Below are positions 49,920-58,684 of a DNA stretch of 64,000 nucleotides, in pieces. The first letter of the stretch is position 1; every line of letters starts with the position of its first letter. Under the pieces are notes generated by a model, which ran no database searches, was not told the origin of the DNA, and worked only from the letters and a program-made list of their open reading frames with translations. A program made the translations under genes and the position numbers. Source of the stretch: Pyxidicoccus xibeiensis (GTDB lineage: Bacteria; Myxococcota; Myxococcia; Myxococcales; Myxococcaceae); NCBI RefSeq assembly GCF_024198175.1, contig NZ_JAJVKV010000012.1, forward strand, positions 248,001 through 312,000. The letters are read 5' to 3'.

Positions 49920-51373
49920 GCGGGAAGGTGCCCCGGCCGCGCCGGATGTTCTGGCGCATCTACGCGTATGGCCTGCTGATGCTGGTGGGCTCATCCGTGG
50001 CGCTCCCGGGGGCCCTCAGGGCGACGTCTTCCCTCACCATGGATGTCACGGAGTTCCGGATGGAGGCCCTGCGCCTGGCCGAGCTGGCCAGCGCGAAGTC
50101 TCCATCGCTGGCCCGGGAGCTGGGGCCGCCCGCCGCCGCGAAGGGCACGCGGGCCACCCTGTACGGACCCGGTGGAGCGTTGCTGGCCTCGTCGGTCCAG
50201 CCTCCCTTGCAGCCACTCACGGCCAAGGAGCTGCGCTATCTGAGGGACGAGAAGCTGTGGGGCCAACCTCCCGTGAAGCCCCTCACGGCCGAGGCGCTGC
50301 GCGACCTGATGGACCGGCAGCTGTGGTTCTTCCAGGATGAGACCTTCGTGTACTACGTCACCCCCGTGTGGCATGGCGACACGCTCGCTGGCTACGTGGT
50401 GACGCAGAACCCGCGTCGCTTCACGACGAGAGAGTTCATGGCCGGCATGCTGGTCTTCGAGCTGCTCGTGCTGGCGGGCCTGGCCTTCCCGATGGCGCGG
50501 GCGCTCACCGCGCCGCTGGAGCGGCTGACGGCGGTGGTCCGGGAGTTCGGCCAGGGCCGCCTGGCCGCCCGCGCGCGACTGAAGGGCCGTCACGAGGTGG
50601 CGGAGCTGGGGCGCACGTTCGACGAGATGGCCGGGCGGATGGAGGCCCTCATCCGGGGCCAGAAGGAACTGCTGGCCAACGTGTCCCATGAGCTGCGCAC
50701 GCCCCTGGCCCGGCTGGGCGTCACGCTGGACCTCGTCGAGGAGGGCCAGCCGGACGAGCTGGCCAGGCGCCTGCCGGAGCTGCGCCGCGACCTCGGCGAG
50801 CTGCAACAGCTGGTGGACGGCGTGCTGCAGATGGCGAGGCTCGACCTCGCCGCCAACCAGGCCGGGCAGCCCGGCCTCGGCGTCCAGCGCAGCGCCCTGA
50901 ATCCCGCCGACTTCCTGCGCGACACCGCCGAGCGCTTCCAGCAGGGCCACCGCGAGTGCCCGCTCCACCTGGAGCTGGCCCCCGGGCTGCCGGCGCTGGA
51001 GGGGGACGCGGTGCTCCTGCGGCGCGCGGTGCACAACCTGCTCGACAACGCGCGCAAGTACTCGGAGCCCGGCAGCCCGGTGACGCTGCGGGCCCGTGCG
51101 GACGCGGGCGCCGTCCACGTGGAGGTGGAGGACCGGGGCATCGGCATCAGCGCCGCCGACCTGCCGAGCCTCTCCGCCCCCTTCTTCCGCACGGACCGTA
51201 GCCGCACGAGGGACACCGGCGGCGTGGGGCTGGGGCTCACTCTGGTGCGCCGCATCGTGGAGGCCCATGGCGGCACGCTCGGCTTCCACAGCGGGCCCGA
51301 AGGAGGCACGCGCGTGACGCTCACGCTGCCGAGAGCACCGCAGTCCCCGGCAGAGTCATCCGCCCCTGCGTGA
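49916..51373 (+). CDS. Membrane sensor histidine kinase, partner of the OmpR-type regulator
   Basis: 485 aa from GTG at 49916, overlapping the regulator stop. Two transmembrane segments (YAYGLLMLVGSSVALPGAL and MLVFELLVLAGLAFPMARAL) flank a ~150-residue periplasmic sensor. A HAMP domain follows (PLERLTAVVREFGQG), then the phospho-His in NVSHELRTPLARLGVTL. The ATP-binding domain has N-box HNLLDNARKYSE, G1 DRGIGISAADL and G2 GGVGLGLTLVRRIVEAHGG. The stimulus is unknown. Confidence 0.92.
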   Translation: MSGKVPRPRRMFWRIYAYGLLMLVGSSVALPGALRATSSLTMDVTEFRMEALRLAELASAKSPSLARELGPPAAAKGTRATLYGPGGALLASSVQPPLQPLTAKELRYLRDEKLWGQPPVKPLTAEALRDLMDRQLWFFQDETFVYYVTPVWHGDTLAGYVVTQNPRRFTTREFMAGMLVFELLVLAGLAFPMARALTAPLERLTAVVREFGQGRLAARARLKGRHEVAELGRTFDEMAGRMEALIRGQKELLANVSHELRTPLARLGVTLDLVEEGQPDELARRLPELRRDLGELQQLVDGVLQMARLDLAANQAGQPGLGVQRSALNPADFLRDTAERFQQGHRECPLHLELAPGLPALEGDAVLLRRAVHNLLDNARKYSEPGSPVTLRARADAGAVHVEVEDRGIGISAADLPSLSAPFFRTDRSRTRDTGGVGLGLTLVRRIVEAHGGTLGFHSGPEGGTRVTLTLPRAPQSPAESSAPA

Positions 51374-51387
51374 GCACGTCGTGGGCG

Positions 51388-51927
51388 TCAGACCTGGAGC
51401 TCGCCTTTGACGAAGGCGAGGTCCGGGCTCCGGAACCCCATGGCAATCCACGCGCCCAAGAGCCTGGCGAAGAAGGAGACCGACTGCCACGTCCCTGCCG
51501 GGACATCATCGGGAAGCACCGAGCCGGCCGGAAGGTCGCTCGTCATCGTCCGCAGCTCGACTGGGGGCCGCGTTCCCGCGGGCCAGAGGCTGGCATAGAG
51601 ACTGAGCCAGTGGCCGCCCTTGAACTCGAGGAAGACGGGCGTGTTGCAGCAGATGGCGACGACCCGGCGGGTCGTCGACTTGGGCGTGAGGCGGAACGCC
51701 TTGAGGACGTCAGTGCCCTCGAGGAAGCGGGCGCGGTCCTTGCGGTAGAGAACGAAGCGCGTCGCGCCGTTGGCTTCCAGAAACGGCGGCGCCCCGGGAA
51801 GGGTCTTCAGCCTGGCACCGGCCTCACGGCAGCTGTTGCAATGGCATTCGGCGGTGACGATGGGCGCTCGCTCCACCTCGAGGCGGACCCGCCCGCAGGC
51901 GCAGCCGAGTTGCGTGGTCTGGGTCAT
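51388..51927 (-). CDS. GFA/CENP-V-like zinc protein (DUF6151-like)
   Basis: 179 aa. Zinc-ligand pattern of the GFA fold: LGCACGRVRLEV, ECHCNSCREAG and VAICCNTPVFLEF. GFA enzymes were named for glutathione-dependent formaldehyde activation, but most members have unknown substrates. Its ATG overlaps the stop of the upstream TetR gene (ATGA), so the pair forms one operon and the TetR protein probably controls it. Confidence 0.75.
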   Translation of the reverse strand: MTQTTQLGCACGRVRLEVERAPIVTAECHCNSCREAGARLKTLPGAPPFLEANGATRFVLYRKDRARFLEGTDVLKAFRLTPKSTTRRVVAICCNTPVFLEFKGGHWLSLYASLWPAGTRPPVELRTMTSDLPAGSVLPDDVPAGTWQSVSFFARLLGAWIAMGFRSPDLAFVKGELQV

Positions 51928-52565
51928 GACAGCGCTTTCTCCTTGTGGGGGCGGCCGAAGAGCAGGCGGATGTAGCGGTCGAGGTGGTCGAGGCTTTCGC
52001 GCGCGAGCGCGGCACTGTTTCCGGCCTTGGCGAGCACGAAGGCGCCCTGGATGACCGTCTGGGTGTGACGCGCCAGGCTCTCGGCCGTCCAGTCGCCCGA
52101 GACGCGCCGGGCCTTCATGGCGGCGCCGATGTCCGCCTCGAGCGTGGCGGCATGGCCGAAGATGCTCTCGCCGCAGGCGTCGCGAATGGCTGGCGAGCTG
52201 GCGTAGACCTCCTGCACCATCGTGCCCACCAGGCAGGTGAACTCCGCCAGCTCCCCTTGGATGATGGACTTGCGGAAGGCCACGTAGGCCAGGACGCGCT
52301 CGAGCGGGTCGTCCGGCGCGTGGTAGGGGGCGCTCGCGAAGAAGGCCGTCGTCGTCTCTGCCCAGTGCCGGGCGGCCGCGACGCCAAGGTCTTCCTTGCT
52401 CTTGAAGTGATGGAAGAACGAGCCCTTCGTCACCGCGGCGGCCTGACAGAGCTCGTCGACCGAGGTCGCGGTGAAGCCCTTCGTGCGAATCGTCTCGACG
52501 GCCGCCTCGAGAAGGCGCGTCCTGGCATCGCCGCGTTCAGGAAATTGTCTCGTCGGCCGTGGCAT
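51924..52565 (-). CDS. TetR-family regulator controlling the GFA-like gene
   Basis: 213 aa from ATG at 52565 (AAGG six bases upstream); ATG at 52577 lies inside the operator and is less likely. The HTH is typical: RLLEAAVETIRTKGFTATSV with TKGSFFHHFKSKEDLGVA. The helical ligand-binding domain follows and its C-terminal part resembles NemR/AcrR-like members. An inverted repeat over the promoter is the predicted autoregulatory site. Confidence 0.88.
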   Translation of the reverse strand: MPRPTRQFPERGDARTRLLEAAVETIRTKGFTATSVDELCQAAAVTKGSFFHHFKSKEDLGVAAARHWAETTTAFFASAPYHAPDDPLERVLAYVAFRKSIIQGELAEFTCLVGTMVQEVYASSPAIRDACGESIFGHAATLEADIGAAMKARRVSGDWTAESLARHTQTVIQGAFVLAKAGNSAALARESLDHLDRYIRLLFGRPHKEKALS

Positions 52566-52574
52566 GAAGACCTT

Positions 52575-52594
52575 CATACCGTTCGGTCGGTATG
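52575..52594. promoter_or_regulatory. Inverted-repeat operator for the TetR regulator
   Basis: Arms CATACCG (52575-52581) and CGGTATG (52588-52594) around TTCGGT. TetR-type operators of the form ATACCGACCG-N-CGGTAT are common, and the position directly upstream of the regulator start supports autoregulation. Confidence 0.6.
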
Positions 52595-52732
52595 TATGCA
52601 AGTCGCACGAAGCTGGCCCTGTCTGGCTTGGAAGATTCTTACCCTGCTCAAATCGCGACAGACGTTGACACTCGGATTTAACCGCGCATCGATGCCCTTG
52701 TGTCCAAGACACTCATTGCAGGAGAGCGCACC

Positions 52733-54337
52733 ATGTCGAAGTCGAAGCCACTCTCGTCCCGCCTCCGTCCCGCCCGCCGCGCCTGGTCGGCGCTCACCGC
52801 CCTCGCCCTGGCCGCATTCACCCCGGTGGCCCAGGCGGATTCGGCCATCTACGGCGGCGGCCCGTTCTATTCCGGCGGCACCGCGGTGATGGACGACCTG
52901 CGCGGCTCGGGCTTCACCACCGTCATCCTGTGGAGCTTCCACATCGAGGACAACGGCGACCTCGTCTACAACGACATCCCGGTGGTCCGGAACGGCGCCT
53001 ATATCGGTGACCCGGCCTGGCCGACGCGGCTGGCCACGCTCAAGACAGCGCCGACCTCGGTCAACCGCATCGAGGTGTCGATTGGCGCCTGGAGCGTCCC
53101 CGACTTCGAGCGCATGGCCAGGCTGGTCAACGGCACCGCCGCCGGCTGCGGCAGCACCCTCGTCTGCGGCACCGGCAGCAACAGCATCCTGTACCGCAAC
53201 TTCCAGGCGCTGAAGGCCGCCACCGGCGCCGACGCGGTCAACTTCGACGACGAGAGCGCCTACGACCTCGCGCCGACCACCCAGTTCGGGCAGATGCTCA
53301 TCGGCCAGGGCTACAAAATCACCTTCGCGCCCTACACCCAGCAGAGCTTCTGGCGGAGCCTCAAGGACAACCTCGGCAGCGCGGTCGATGCCATCTACCT
53401 CCAGGTGTACGACGGCGGCGCCGGCAACAATCCGGCGAGCTGGAACACCGCCATGGGCATGACCGTCGACCCGGGGCTCTGGTCGCGCCACGGCACCGGC
53501 TGCGGCAGCGGCGACAGCCCGGCCACGGTGCAGAGCCGGATGAGCGGCTGGAAGAGCACCGCTGGCATCAGCGGCGGCTTCATGTGGCTGTACGACGACA
53601 TCCAGAAGTGCTGGTCGCAGGGGACGACGGCGCAGTACGCGGCGGCCATCAACACCGCGGTCAGCGGCAACACCCCGCCGGTGGCCAACTTCGGCGTCAG
53701 CGTGAGCGGACTGGTCGCGACCTTCACCGACGCCTCCAGCGACAGCGATGGCACCATCGCCTCGCGCAGCTGGAACTTCGGCGACGGCAGCAGCTCAACG
53801 GCGACGAACCCCAGCCGTGTCTATGCCAGCGCCGGCAACTACAACGTCAGCCTGACGGTGACCGACAACGGCGGCGCCAGCCACACCCGGACGCAGACCG
53901 TCTCCGTCGGTGCAGGCAACGTCAACCTGGCGCTCAACAAGCCGGCGACCGGCTCCAGCGCCTGCAACAGCAGCGAGACGCCGGCCAAGGCGGTCAACGG
54001 CAGCGTCTCTGGCGGCACCACCGACAAGTTCTGCTCGTTGACCGCTGCGTCCTGGCTGCAGGTCGACCTGGGCTCTGCACAGACGGTCCGCAGCTTCGTC
54101 GTCAAGCATGCCGGCGCGGGCGGCGAGGCGAGCACCTGGAACACCCGGGCCTTCACCATCCAGACCTCCACCAACGGCACCAGCTGGAGCACCCCGGTGA
54201 CGGTGACCAACAACACCGCCAGCACCTCGACGCACTCCATCAGCGCGACCTCGGCGCGCTACATCCGGCTCAACGTCACCACTCCGACCCAGAACGGTGA
54301 CCCGGCGACGCGCATCTACGAGTTCGAGGTGCGCTGA
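52733..54337 (+). CDS. Exported GH18-like glycosidase with PKD and F5/8C modules
   Basis: 534 aa with a signal peptide (SALTALALAAFTPVAQA). The N-terminal ~300 residues look like a TIM-barrel GH18/lysozyme-like domain (FTTVILWSFHIEDNGDLVYN, then VNRIEVSIGAWSVPDFERMA, then DAVNFDDESAYDL, with an acidic cluster at the expected catalytic strand). A PKD domain follows (SWNFGDGSSSTATNPSRVYA), then an F5/8C (CBM32-like) domain (LALNKPATGSSACNSSETPA). The substrate is likely a polysaccharide such as chitin or peptidoglycan. The modules and codon style resemble Lysobacter/Xanthomonad proteins, so transfer is possible but not shown. Confidence 0.7.
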   Translation: MSKSKPLSSRLRPARRAWSALTALALAAFTPVAQADSAIYGGGPFYSGGTAVMDDLRGSGFTTVILWSFHIEDNGDLVYNDIPVVRNGAYIGDPAWPTRLATLKTAPTSVNRIEVSIGAWSVPDFERMARLVNGTAAGCGSTLVCGTGSNSILYRNFQALKAATGADAVNFDDESAYDLAPTTQFGQMLIGQGYKITFAPYTQQSFWRSLKDNLGSAVDAIYLQVYDGGAGNNPASWNTAMGMTVDPGLWSRHGTGCGSGDSPATVQSRMSGWKSTAGISGGFMWLYDDIQKCWSQGTTAQYAAAINTAVSGNTPPVANFGVSVSGLVATFTDASSDSDGTIASRSWNFGDGSSSTATNPSRVYASAGNYNVSLTVTDNGGASHTRTQTVSVGAGNVNLALNKPATGSSACNSSETPAKAVNGSVSGGTTDKFCSLTAASWLQVDLGSAQTVRSFVVKHAGAGGEASTWNTRAFTIQTSTNGTSWSTPVTVTNNTASTSTHSISATSARYIRLNVTTPTQNGDPATRIYEFEVR

Positions 54338-54384
54338 CGGAGGCGGCCCGGTTCCGAGGCCCCGGCTCTTTTCTGCCTGGCGCT

Positions 54385-54420
54385 GGGACACCGTCTCCAC
54401 GGGGGGGGAGGCGGTGTCCC
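54385..54420 (+). terminator. Long hairpin after the glycosidase gene
   Basis: Arms GGGACACCGTCTCC (54385-54398) and GGAGGCGGTGTCCC (54407-54420) pair with one G-T wobble. It lies 48 bp after the stop. Confidence 0.5.
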
Positions 54421-54563
54421 GTGTCCTTCAAGGACTACCGCCGGAAGCGCGGCGGCCTCGAGGCCTCTGCCTCGGCCGCATGCTCGAGCGCCAGCGTGCG
54501 GCCCTCCGCGGACGGAGCGCTCCCTCCAGTCCAGATGAAGAGACGCCGGGAAGCGGCCGCGCG

Positions 54564-55490
54564 CTACTGCGCCAGGTCCGGGCGGTAGGTGGCCAGGGTG
54601 CAGCGCATGCGCTGCACCTGCTCCGCGGTGAAGCCCGTCATGCAGGAGTCGTCCGTCAGCTCCATGTAGTTCTGGATGGGGACCGGCACGCCGCTGCAGC
54701 TGGTGATGCCCGCCGTGCAGCCCTTGTGGGAGGTGGCGTTGGGCGGGGTGTCGCAGATGCGGTCACCCGTGGTGTAGCAGGCCGGCGCGGTGGCCGTGCC
54801 GCACCCGGTGTAATACGTGTGGAACAGGCCCAGGTAGTGCCCCACCTCGTGCGTGACGGTCCGCCCGTGGTGGTACGGGGAGACCGGACCGGGGCGTCCG
54901 AAGGCCAGCCAGTTGATGACCACCCGGTCCTGCGGCTGTCCCACGGCGCCCGCCGGGTCCGCGGGGAGGAAGGGCACGTACCCGCGCGAGCCGGCGGCGC
55001 TGTTCGTATAGAGGTTCAGGTAGCGCGTCGTGTCCCACGCAATGCTGAGCCAGTAGCTGCCCTTGTCCTGGTACCACGTCGTGTTGCAGTAGCGCTTGAT
55101 GCCCGTGGTCGGGTTGCCCGCGGGGTCCACGGTGGCGAGGAAGAACTCAATCTGGCTGTCCGCCCCGCCTGCCCCCGGACTGCCGGCCAGCGCGCGGAAG
55201 TCCTCGTTGAGGACCGCGAGCTGGCTGTGGACCAGGGCATCCGAGACGTTGCCGTTCGTGCACGGCCCATCCGCGATGACGTGAACCACCACCGGGATGC
55301 GCCGCAGCGTCGTGGGCTGCCACTGCGGGCCAGGGACGGTCGATTCCAGGGAGCAGTCGGAGGCGACGGACTTCGTCACCGCCCAGGAGGGAAGGGGCTC
55401 CTGGACGACACACTGGCTGGAGTGGAGCGGCAGGACATCCCCAGGCAGGAGGGCCAGGGCGTAGGCGATGAGGGCGTGGGCTGGGAGCAT
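54564..55490 (-). CDS. Pappalysin-like (M43) zinc metalloprotease
   Basis: 308 aa. The zinc site is TVTHEVGHYLGLFHTYYTGC (His214, Glu215, His218, Gly221, His224) and the Met-turn is QNYMELTDDSCMTGFT, the M43 pattern. RRIPVVVHVIADGPCTNGNV is the usual start of the catalytic domain. The N-terminus (LIAYALALLPGDVLPLHSS) could be a weak signal peptide, and paired cysteines suit secretion. It is probably a secreted digestive protease. It stands alone. Confidence 0.82.
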   Translation of the reverse strand: MLPAHALIAYALALLPGDVLPLHSSQCVVQEPLPSWAVTKSVASDCSLESTVPGPQWQPTTLRRIPVVVHVIADGPCTNGNVSDALVHSQLAVLNEDFRALAGSPGAGGADSQIEFFLATVDPAGNPTTGIKRYCNTTWYQDKGSYWLSIAWDTTRYLNLYTNSAAGSRGYVPFLPADPAGAVGQPQDRVVINWLAFGRPGPVSPYHHGRTVTHEVGHYLGLFHTYYTGCGTATAPACYTTGDRICDTPPNATSHKGCTAGITSCSGVPVPIQNYMELTDDSCMTGFTAEQVQRMRCTLATYRPDLAQ

Positions 55491-55581
55491 GGGACGTCCA
55501 CGCTACCGGCCCTTGCCCTTTGCTTTCAAAGGCAGACCACCCAGGTGAAGAGCTCCAGCTCGGGCGGAACATCCTGCGCGC

Positions 55582-56316
55582 TCAGGAGAGGTTGCGCTTC
55601 AGGAAGCCGAGCGCCCGGCCCCAGGCGTCGTTCCAGTCCTCGCCCCGCATGTAGTGGTCCGACTCCGGGTACTCGTAGTGCTCGACGTGCGTGCCCAGCC
55701 AGGGGAACTCCCTCCAGAGCCGGTGCGCGAAGTCCCGGGCCTGGTGCGCGGGGACGAGGGCGTCCTGCCCCGCGTTCAGCAGGAGCAGCGGGTGGCGCGC
55801 GCAGTCCCAGGGACGGTGCACGGGGGCGTCCTGCATCAGCCAGCGCAGCTCCTCCGTGACGTGGCCATCCCGGGGCGTCCAGTCCGGCGAGCCGAGAATG
55901 GACACCGTTGCCCGGACGCGGGAGTCCTGGGCCGCCACCGCCAGCGCCGTGTACGCGCCGAACGACACGCCCGCCAGCCCGATGGGCCCGTGGCCCTCTG
56001 CCACCACATGGTCGATGACCCGTGACACCTCGGGGACGGCCTCACGGATGAAGTAGAGCAGGCGCGCGTGATAGTCGCTCGGGCCGAGCGAGGGCATCCC
56101 GTCGAGCCAGCCGTCGCGCCGGGCGCCATGGTGCGGGGCGTCCATGCCGACGGCGGTCAGGCCCCACTTCGCGAGCGCCTCCAGCTCCCAGCGCTGCGCG
56201 TCGGCATTCGAGAACAGCCCGTGCAGCACGATGACGGCGGGGCCGGGCCGGGGCTCGTAGTGCACCTTGAGGACAGGGATGTGATTGTCCACGCGGAAGC
56301 GGTACTCGTCGGGCAT
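55582..56316 (-). CDS. Alpha/beta hydrolase
   Basis: 244 aa from ATG at 56316; no SD is seen, and an in-frame TTG at 56346 is an alternative. The oxyanion loop is VIVLHGLFSNADAQRW, the nucleophile elbow GVSFGAY, and the acid and His are in LLLLNAGQDALVPAHQ and YPESDHYMRGEDW. The fold resembles small dienelactone-hydrolase- or YjfP-like esterases. No signal peptide, so cytoplasmic. The substrate is unknown. Confidence 0.82.
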   Translation of the reverse strand: MPDEYRFRVDNHIPVLKVHYEPRPGPAVIVLHGLFSNADAQRWELEALAKWGLTAVGMDAPHHGARRDGWLDGMPSLGPSDYHARLLYFIREAVPEVSRVIDHVVAEGHGPIGLAGVSFGAYTALAVAAQDSRVRATVSILGSPDWTPRDGHVTEELRWLMQDAPVHRPWDCARHPLLLLNAGQDALVPAHQARDFAHRLWREFPWLGTHVEHYEYPESDHYMRGEDWNDAWGRALGFLKRNLS

Positions 56317-56349
56317 GGGAGGAGCATGCCCGGCTGCTGGCTCCAACGT

Positions 56350-58593
56350 TCAGGACCGCGCGGCCATGTGCTTGCCGGTCAACGAGCCTTTGTGTGAGGC
56401 GAGCTTCCCGGGGAGCCCCTCGAAGACCACGCGGCCACCCTCATGCCCGGCGCCGGGGCCCAGGTCGATGACCCAGTCCGCGCGGGAGACGACGTCGAGG
56501 TTGTGCTCGATGACGATGACCGTCGAGCCGGCGTCGACCAGCCGGTCGAACAGCCCGATGAGCGTGTCCACGTCGTTCATGTGCAGGCCCGTGGTGGGCT
56601 CGTCGAGCACGTAGATGTTGCCCGAGCGGCCCAGCTCCGCGGCGAGCTTCAGGCGCTGGCGCTCGCCGCCCGAGAGCGTCGACAGCGGCTGCCCCAGCGT
56701 GAGGTAGCCGAGCCCGACGTCCTCCAGCCCCTGGAGAATCCTGGCGATGGCCGGCTCGGTGAAGAAGGCCACGGCGTCGGAGATGGACATCTCGTAGACG
56801 TCGCTGATGGATTTACCGCGCAGCGCGTGGGCCAGCACCTCCTCGGTGAACCGCTTGCCCTCGCACGTCTCGCAGACGGTCACCATCGGGTCCAGGTGCG
56901 CCAGGTCCGTGTAGATGACGCCGAGCCCGTTGCAGTCCGGGCACGCGCCCTTCGAGTTGGCGGAGAACAGCGCGGCGTCCACCTTGTTCGCCTTGGCGAA
57001 GGCCTTGCGCACGTTGTCGAGGATGCCGGTGTACGTGGCGGTGTTGGAGCGGCGCGAGCCGCGCGCCAGGTTCTGGTCGATGATGATGGTCTCCGGGTAC
57101 GCCTTGGGCAGGCAGCCCTGAATCAGCGACGACTTGCCCGAGCCCGCGACGCCCGTCACCACCGTCAGCACCCCCTGGGGAATCGAGACGGAGAGGTCCT
57201 GGAGGTTGTTGAGGCGGGCCCCCTTGATTTGAAGCTGTCCCGTGGGCTTGCGCGGCGCCGTCTTGATGGGCTGGTACTTCTTCATGTGGTTGCCCGTGAG
57301 CGTGCCCGAGGTCAGCAGGCCCTCGTAGGTGCCCTCGTAGACGACCTGTCCGCCCTTGCTGCCGGCCTTCGGCCCCATGTCGACCACGTGGTCGGCGATG
57401 GCAATCATGTCCGGCTTGTGCTCGACGATGAGCACGGTGTTGCCCTTGTCTCGCAGCTGCTGCATCAGGCCCGCGAGCCTGCCCACGTCGTGCGGGTGGA
57501 GCCCCACACTGGGCTCGTCGAAGATGTACGTCACGTCGGTGAGGCTGGAGCCCAGGTGCCGCACCATCTTCACGCGCTGGCTCTCTCCGCCCGACAGCGT
57601 CGAGCTCTCGCGGTCCAGGCTGAGGTAGCCCAGCCCAATCGTCACCAGGTTGTCGAGCCGGTGGGCCAGCGCCTCCAGCATGGGCCCCACCGACGGCGCG
57701 GCAAGCTTCCGGACGAACGCGGCGAGGTCCGAGACCTGCATCGCGGAGCACTCGGCGATGTTCCTGCCCTGGATGCGGCTGCCGAGCGCGGCCGGGTTGA
57801 GCCGGGCGCCCTTGCAGGCAGGACAGGTGGCGCGGGTGAAGATGCGCTCGTACTCGGCGCGGACATGCGGCTGGACGGTCTCCGGGTCCTTGGCGCCCAG
57901 CGTCCTGCGCAGCTTGGGGACGAGGCCTTCGTAGGTGAGGTTCAGCTTGTCGAGCTTTATCTTCCGGCCGTCGTCCAGGTGGAGGAGCTTGTCCAGCTCG
58001 TCCTTCGTGTACCTGGACAGCTTCTTGTCGAGGTCGAAGTAGCCGGACTTCGCGTAGACGGCCCAGTTCCAGCTGTCGACCGCGTAGTCCTTGGGGAGGA
58101 TGGCGCCCTCGTTGAGGGATTTGGACTTGTCGATGACGGCGTCCAGGTCCATGGACGCGACCTGGCCAATGCCTTCGCACTCCGCGCAGAGGCCGCGCGG
58201 GTCGTTGTAGGAGTAGAACCCGGGGCTGCCCAGGCGAGGCTCGGCCAGCCGCGAGAACACCACGCGGAGCATCTGCGCCGCATCCGTGACGGTGGCGACC
58301 GTCGAGCGCGAGTTCCCGCCCAGCCGCTGCTGGTCGACGATGATGGCCGCGGAGATGTTCTCCAGGCTCTCCGCATCCGGCTGGCCGTAGTGCGGCATGA
58401 ACTGCTGCACGAAGGCCGGATAGGTCTCGTTGATGAGCCGCTGGCTCTCCGCCGCGATGGTGCCGAAGACCAGGGACGACTTGCCCGAGCCCGACACCCC
58501 GGTGAAGACCGTTATCTTCCGCTTGGGGATGTCGAGCGAGACGTTCTTCAGGTTGTTCTCGCGCGCCCCACGAATCTTGATGGAACCGTACAT
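56350..58593 (-). CDS. UvrA-like ABC-type ATPase (class-II UvrA/DrrC-like)
   Basis: 747 aa from ATG at 58593 (GGAGGG close upstream), shorter than the ~940 aa of housekeeping UvrA. Two ABC modules carry Walker A GVSGSGKSSLVF and GVAGSGKSSLIQ, and signatures TLSGGESQRVKMV and TLSGGERQRLKLA. Zinc-binding CxxC pairs are CAECEGIG, CPACKGARL, CPDCNGLG and CETCEGKRF. Short UvrA paralogues such as DrrC protect against DNA-binding drugs. The divergent TetR gene, typical for resistance loci, supports a drug- or damage-inducible role here. Confidence 0.88.
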   Translation of the reverse strand: MYGSIKIRGARENNLKNVSLDIPKRKITVFTGVSGSGKSSLVFGTIAAESQRLINETYPAFVQQFMPHYGQPDAESLENISAAIIVDQQRLGGNSRSTVATVTDAAQMLRVVFSRLAEPRLGSPGFYSYNDPRGLCAECEGIGQVASMDLDAVIDKSKSLNEGAILPKDYAVDSWNWAVYAKSGYFDLDKKLSRYTKDELDKLLHLDDGRKIKLDKLNLTYEGLVPKLRRTLGAKDPETVQPHVRAEYERIFTRATCPACKGARLNPAALGSRIQGRNIAECSAMQVSDLAAFVRKLAAPSVGPMLEALAHRLDNLVTIGLGYLSLDRESSTLSGGESQRVKMVRHLGSSLTDVTYIFDEPSVGLHPHDVGRLAGLMQQLRDKGNTVLIVEHKPDMIAIADHVVDMGPKAGSKGGQVVYEGTYEGLLTSGTLTGNHMKKYQPIKTAPRKPTGQLQIKGARLNNLQDLSVSIPQGVLTVVTGVAGSGKSSLIQGCLPKAYPETIIIDQNLARGSRRSNTATYTGILDNVRKAFAKANKVDAALFSANSKGACPDCNGLGVIYTDLAHLDPMVTVCETCEGKRFTEEVLAHALRGKSISDVYEMSISDAVAFFTEPAIARILQGLEDVGLGYLTLGQPLSTLSGGERQRLKLAAELGRSGNIYVLDEPTTGLHMNDVDTLIGLFDRLVDAGSTVIVIEHNLDVVSRADWVIDLGPGAGHEGGRVVFEGLPGKLASHKGSLTGKHMAARS

Positions 58594-58612
58594 TGTCCCT
58601 CCAGTAGCGCCG

Positions 58613-58663
58613 TAACCTCGTGCGGTGTACGATGTTCCTAACACGATAACCTCGTGCGCTGTA
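58613..58663. promoter_or_regulatory. Pair of direct repeats in the UvrA-like/TetR divergent promoter
   Basis: TAACCTCGTGCGGTGTA (58613-58629) and TAACCTCGTGCGCTGTA (58647-58663) agree at 16 of 17 positions and are 34 bp apart. They occupy most of the 91-bp spacer between the two start codons and are the best candidates for TetR binding sites. TTTACA on the minus strand (58661-58666) could be the -35 of the UvrA-like gene. Confidence 0.6.
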
Positions 58664-58684
58664 AATAGTTATTGTGGGGTACGG

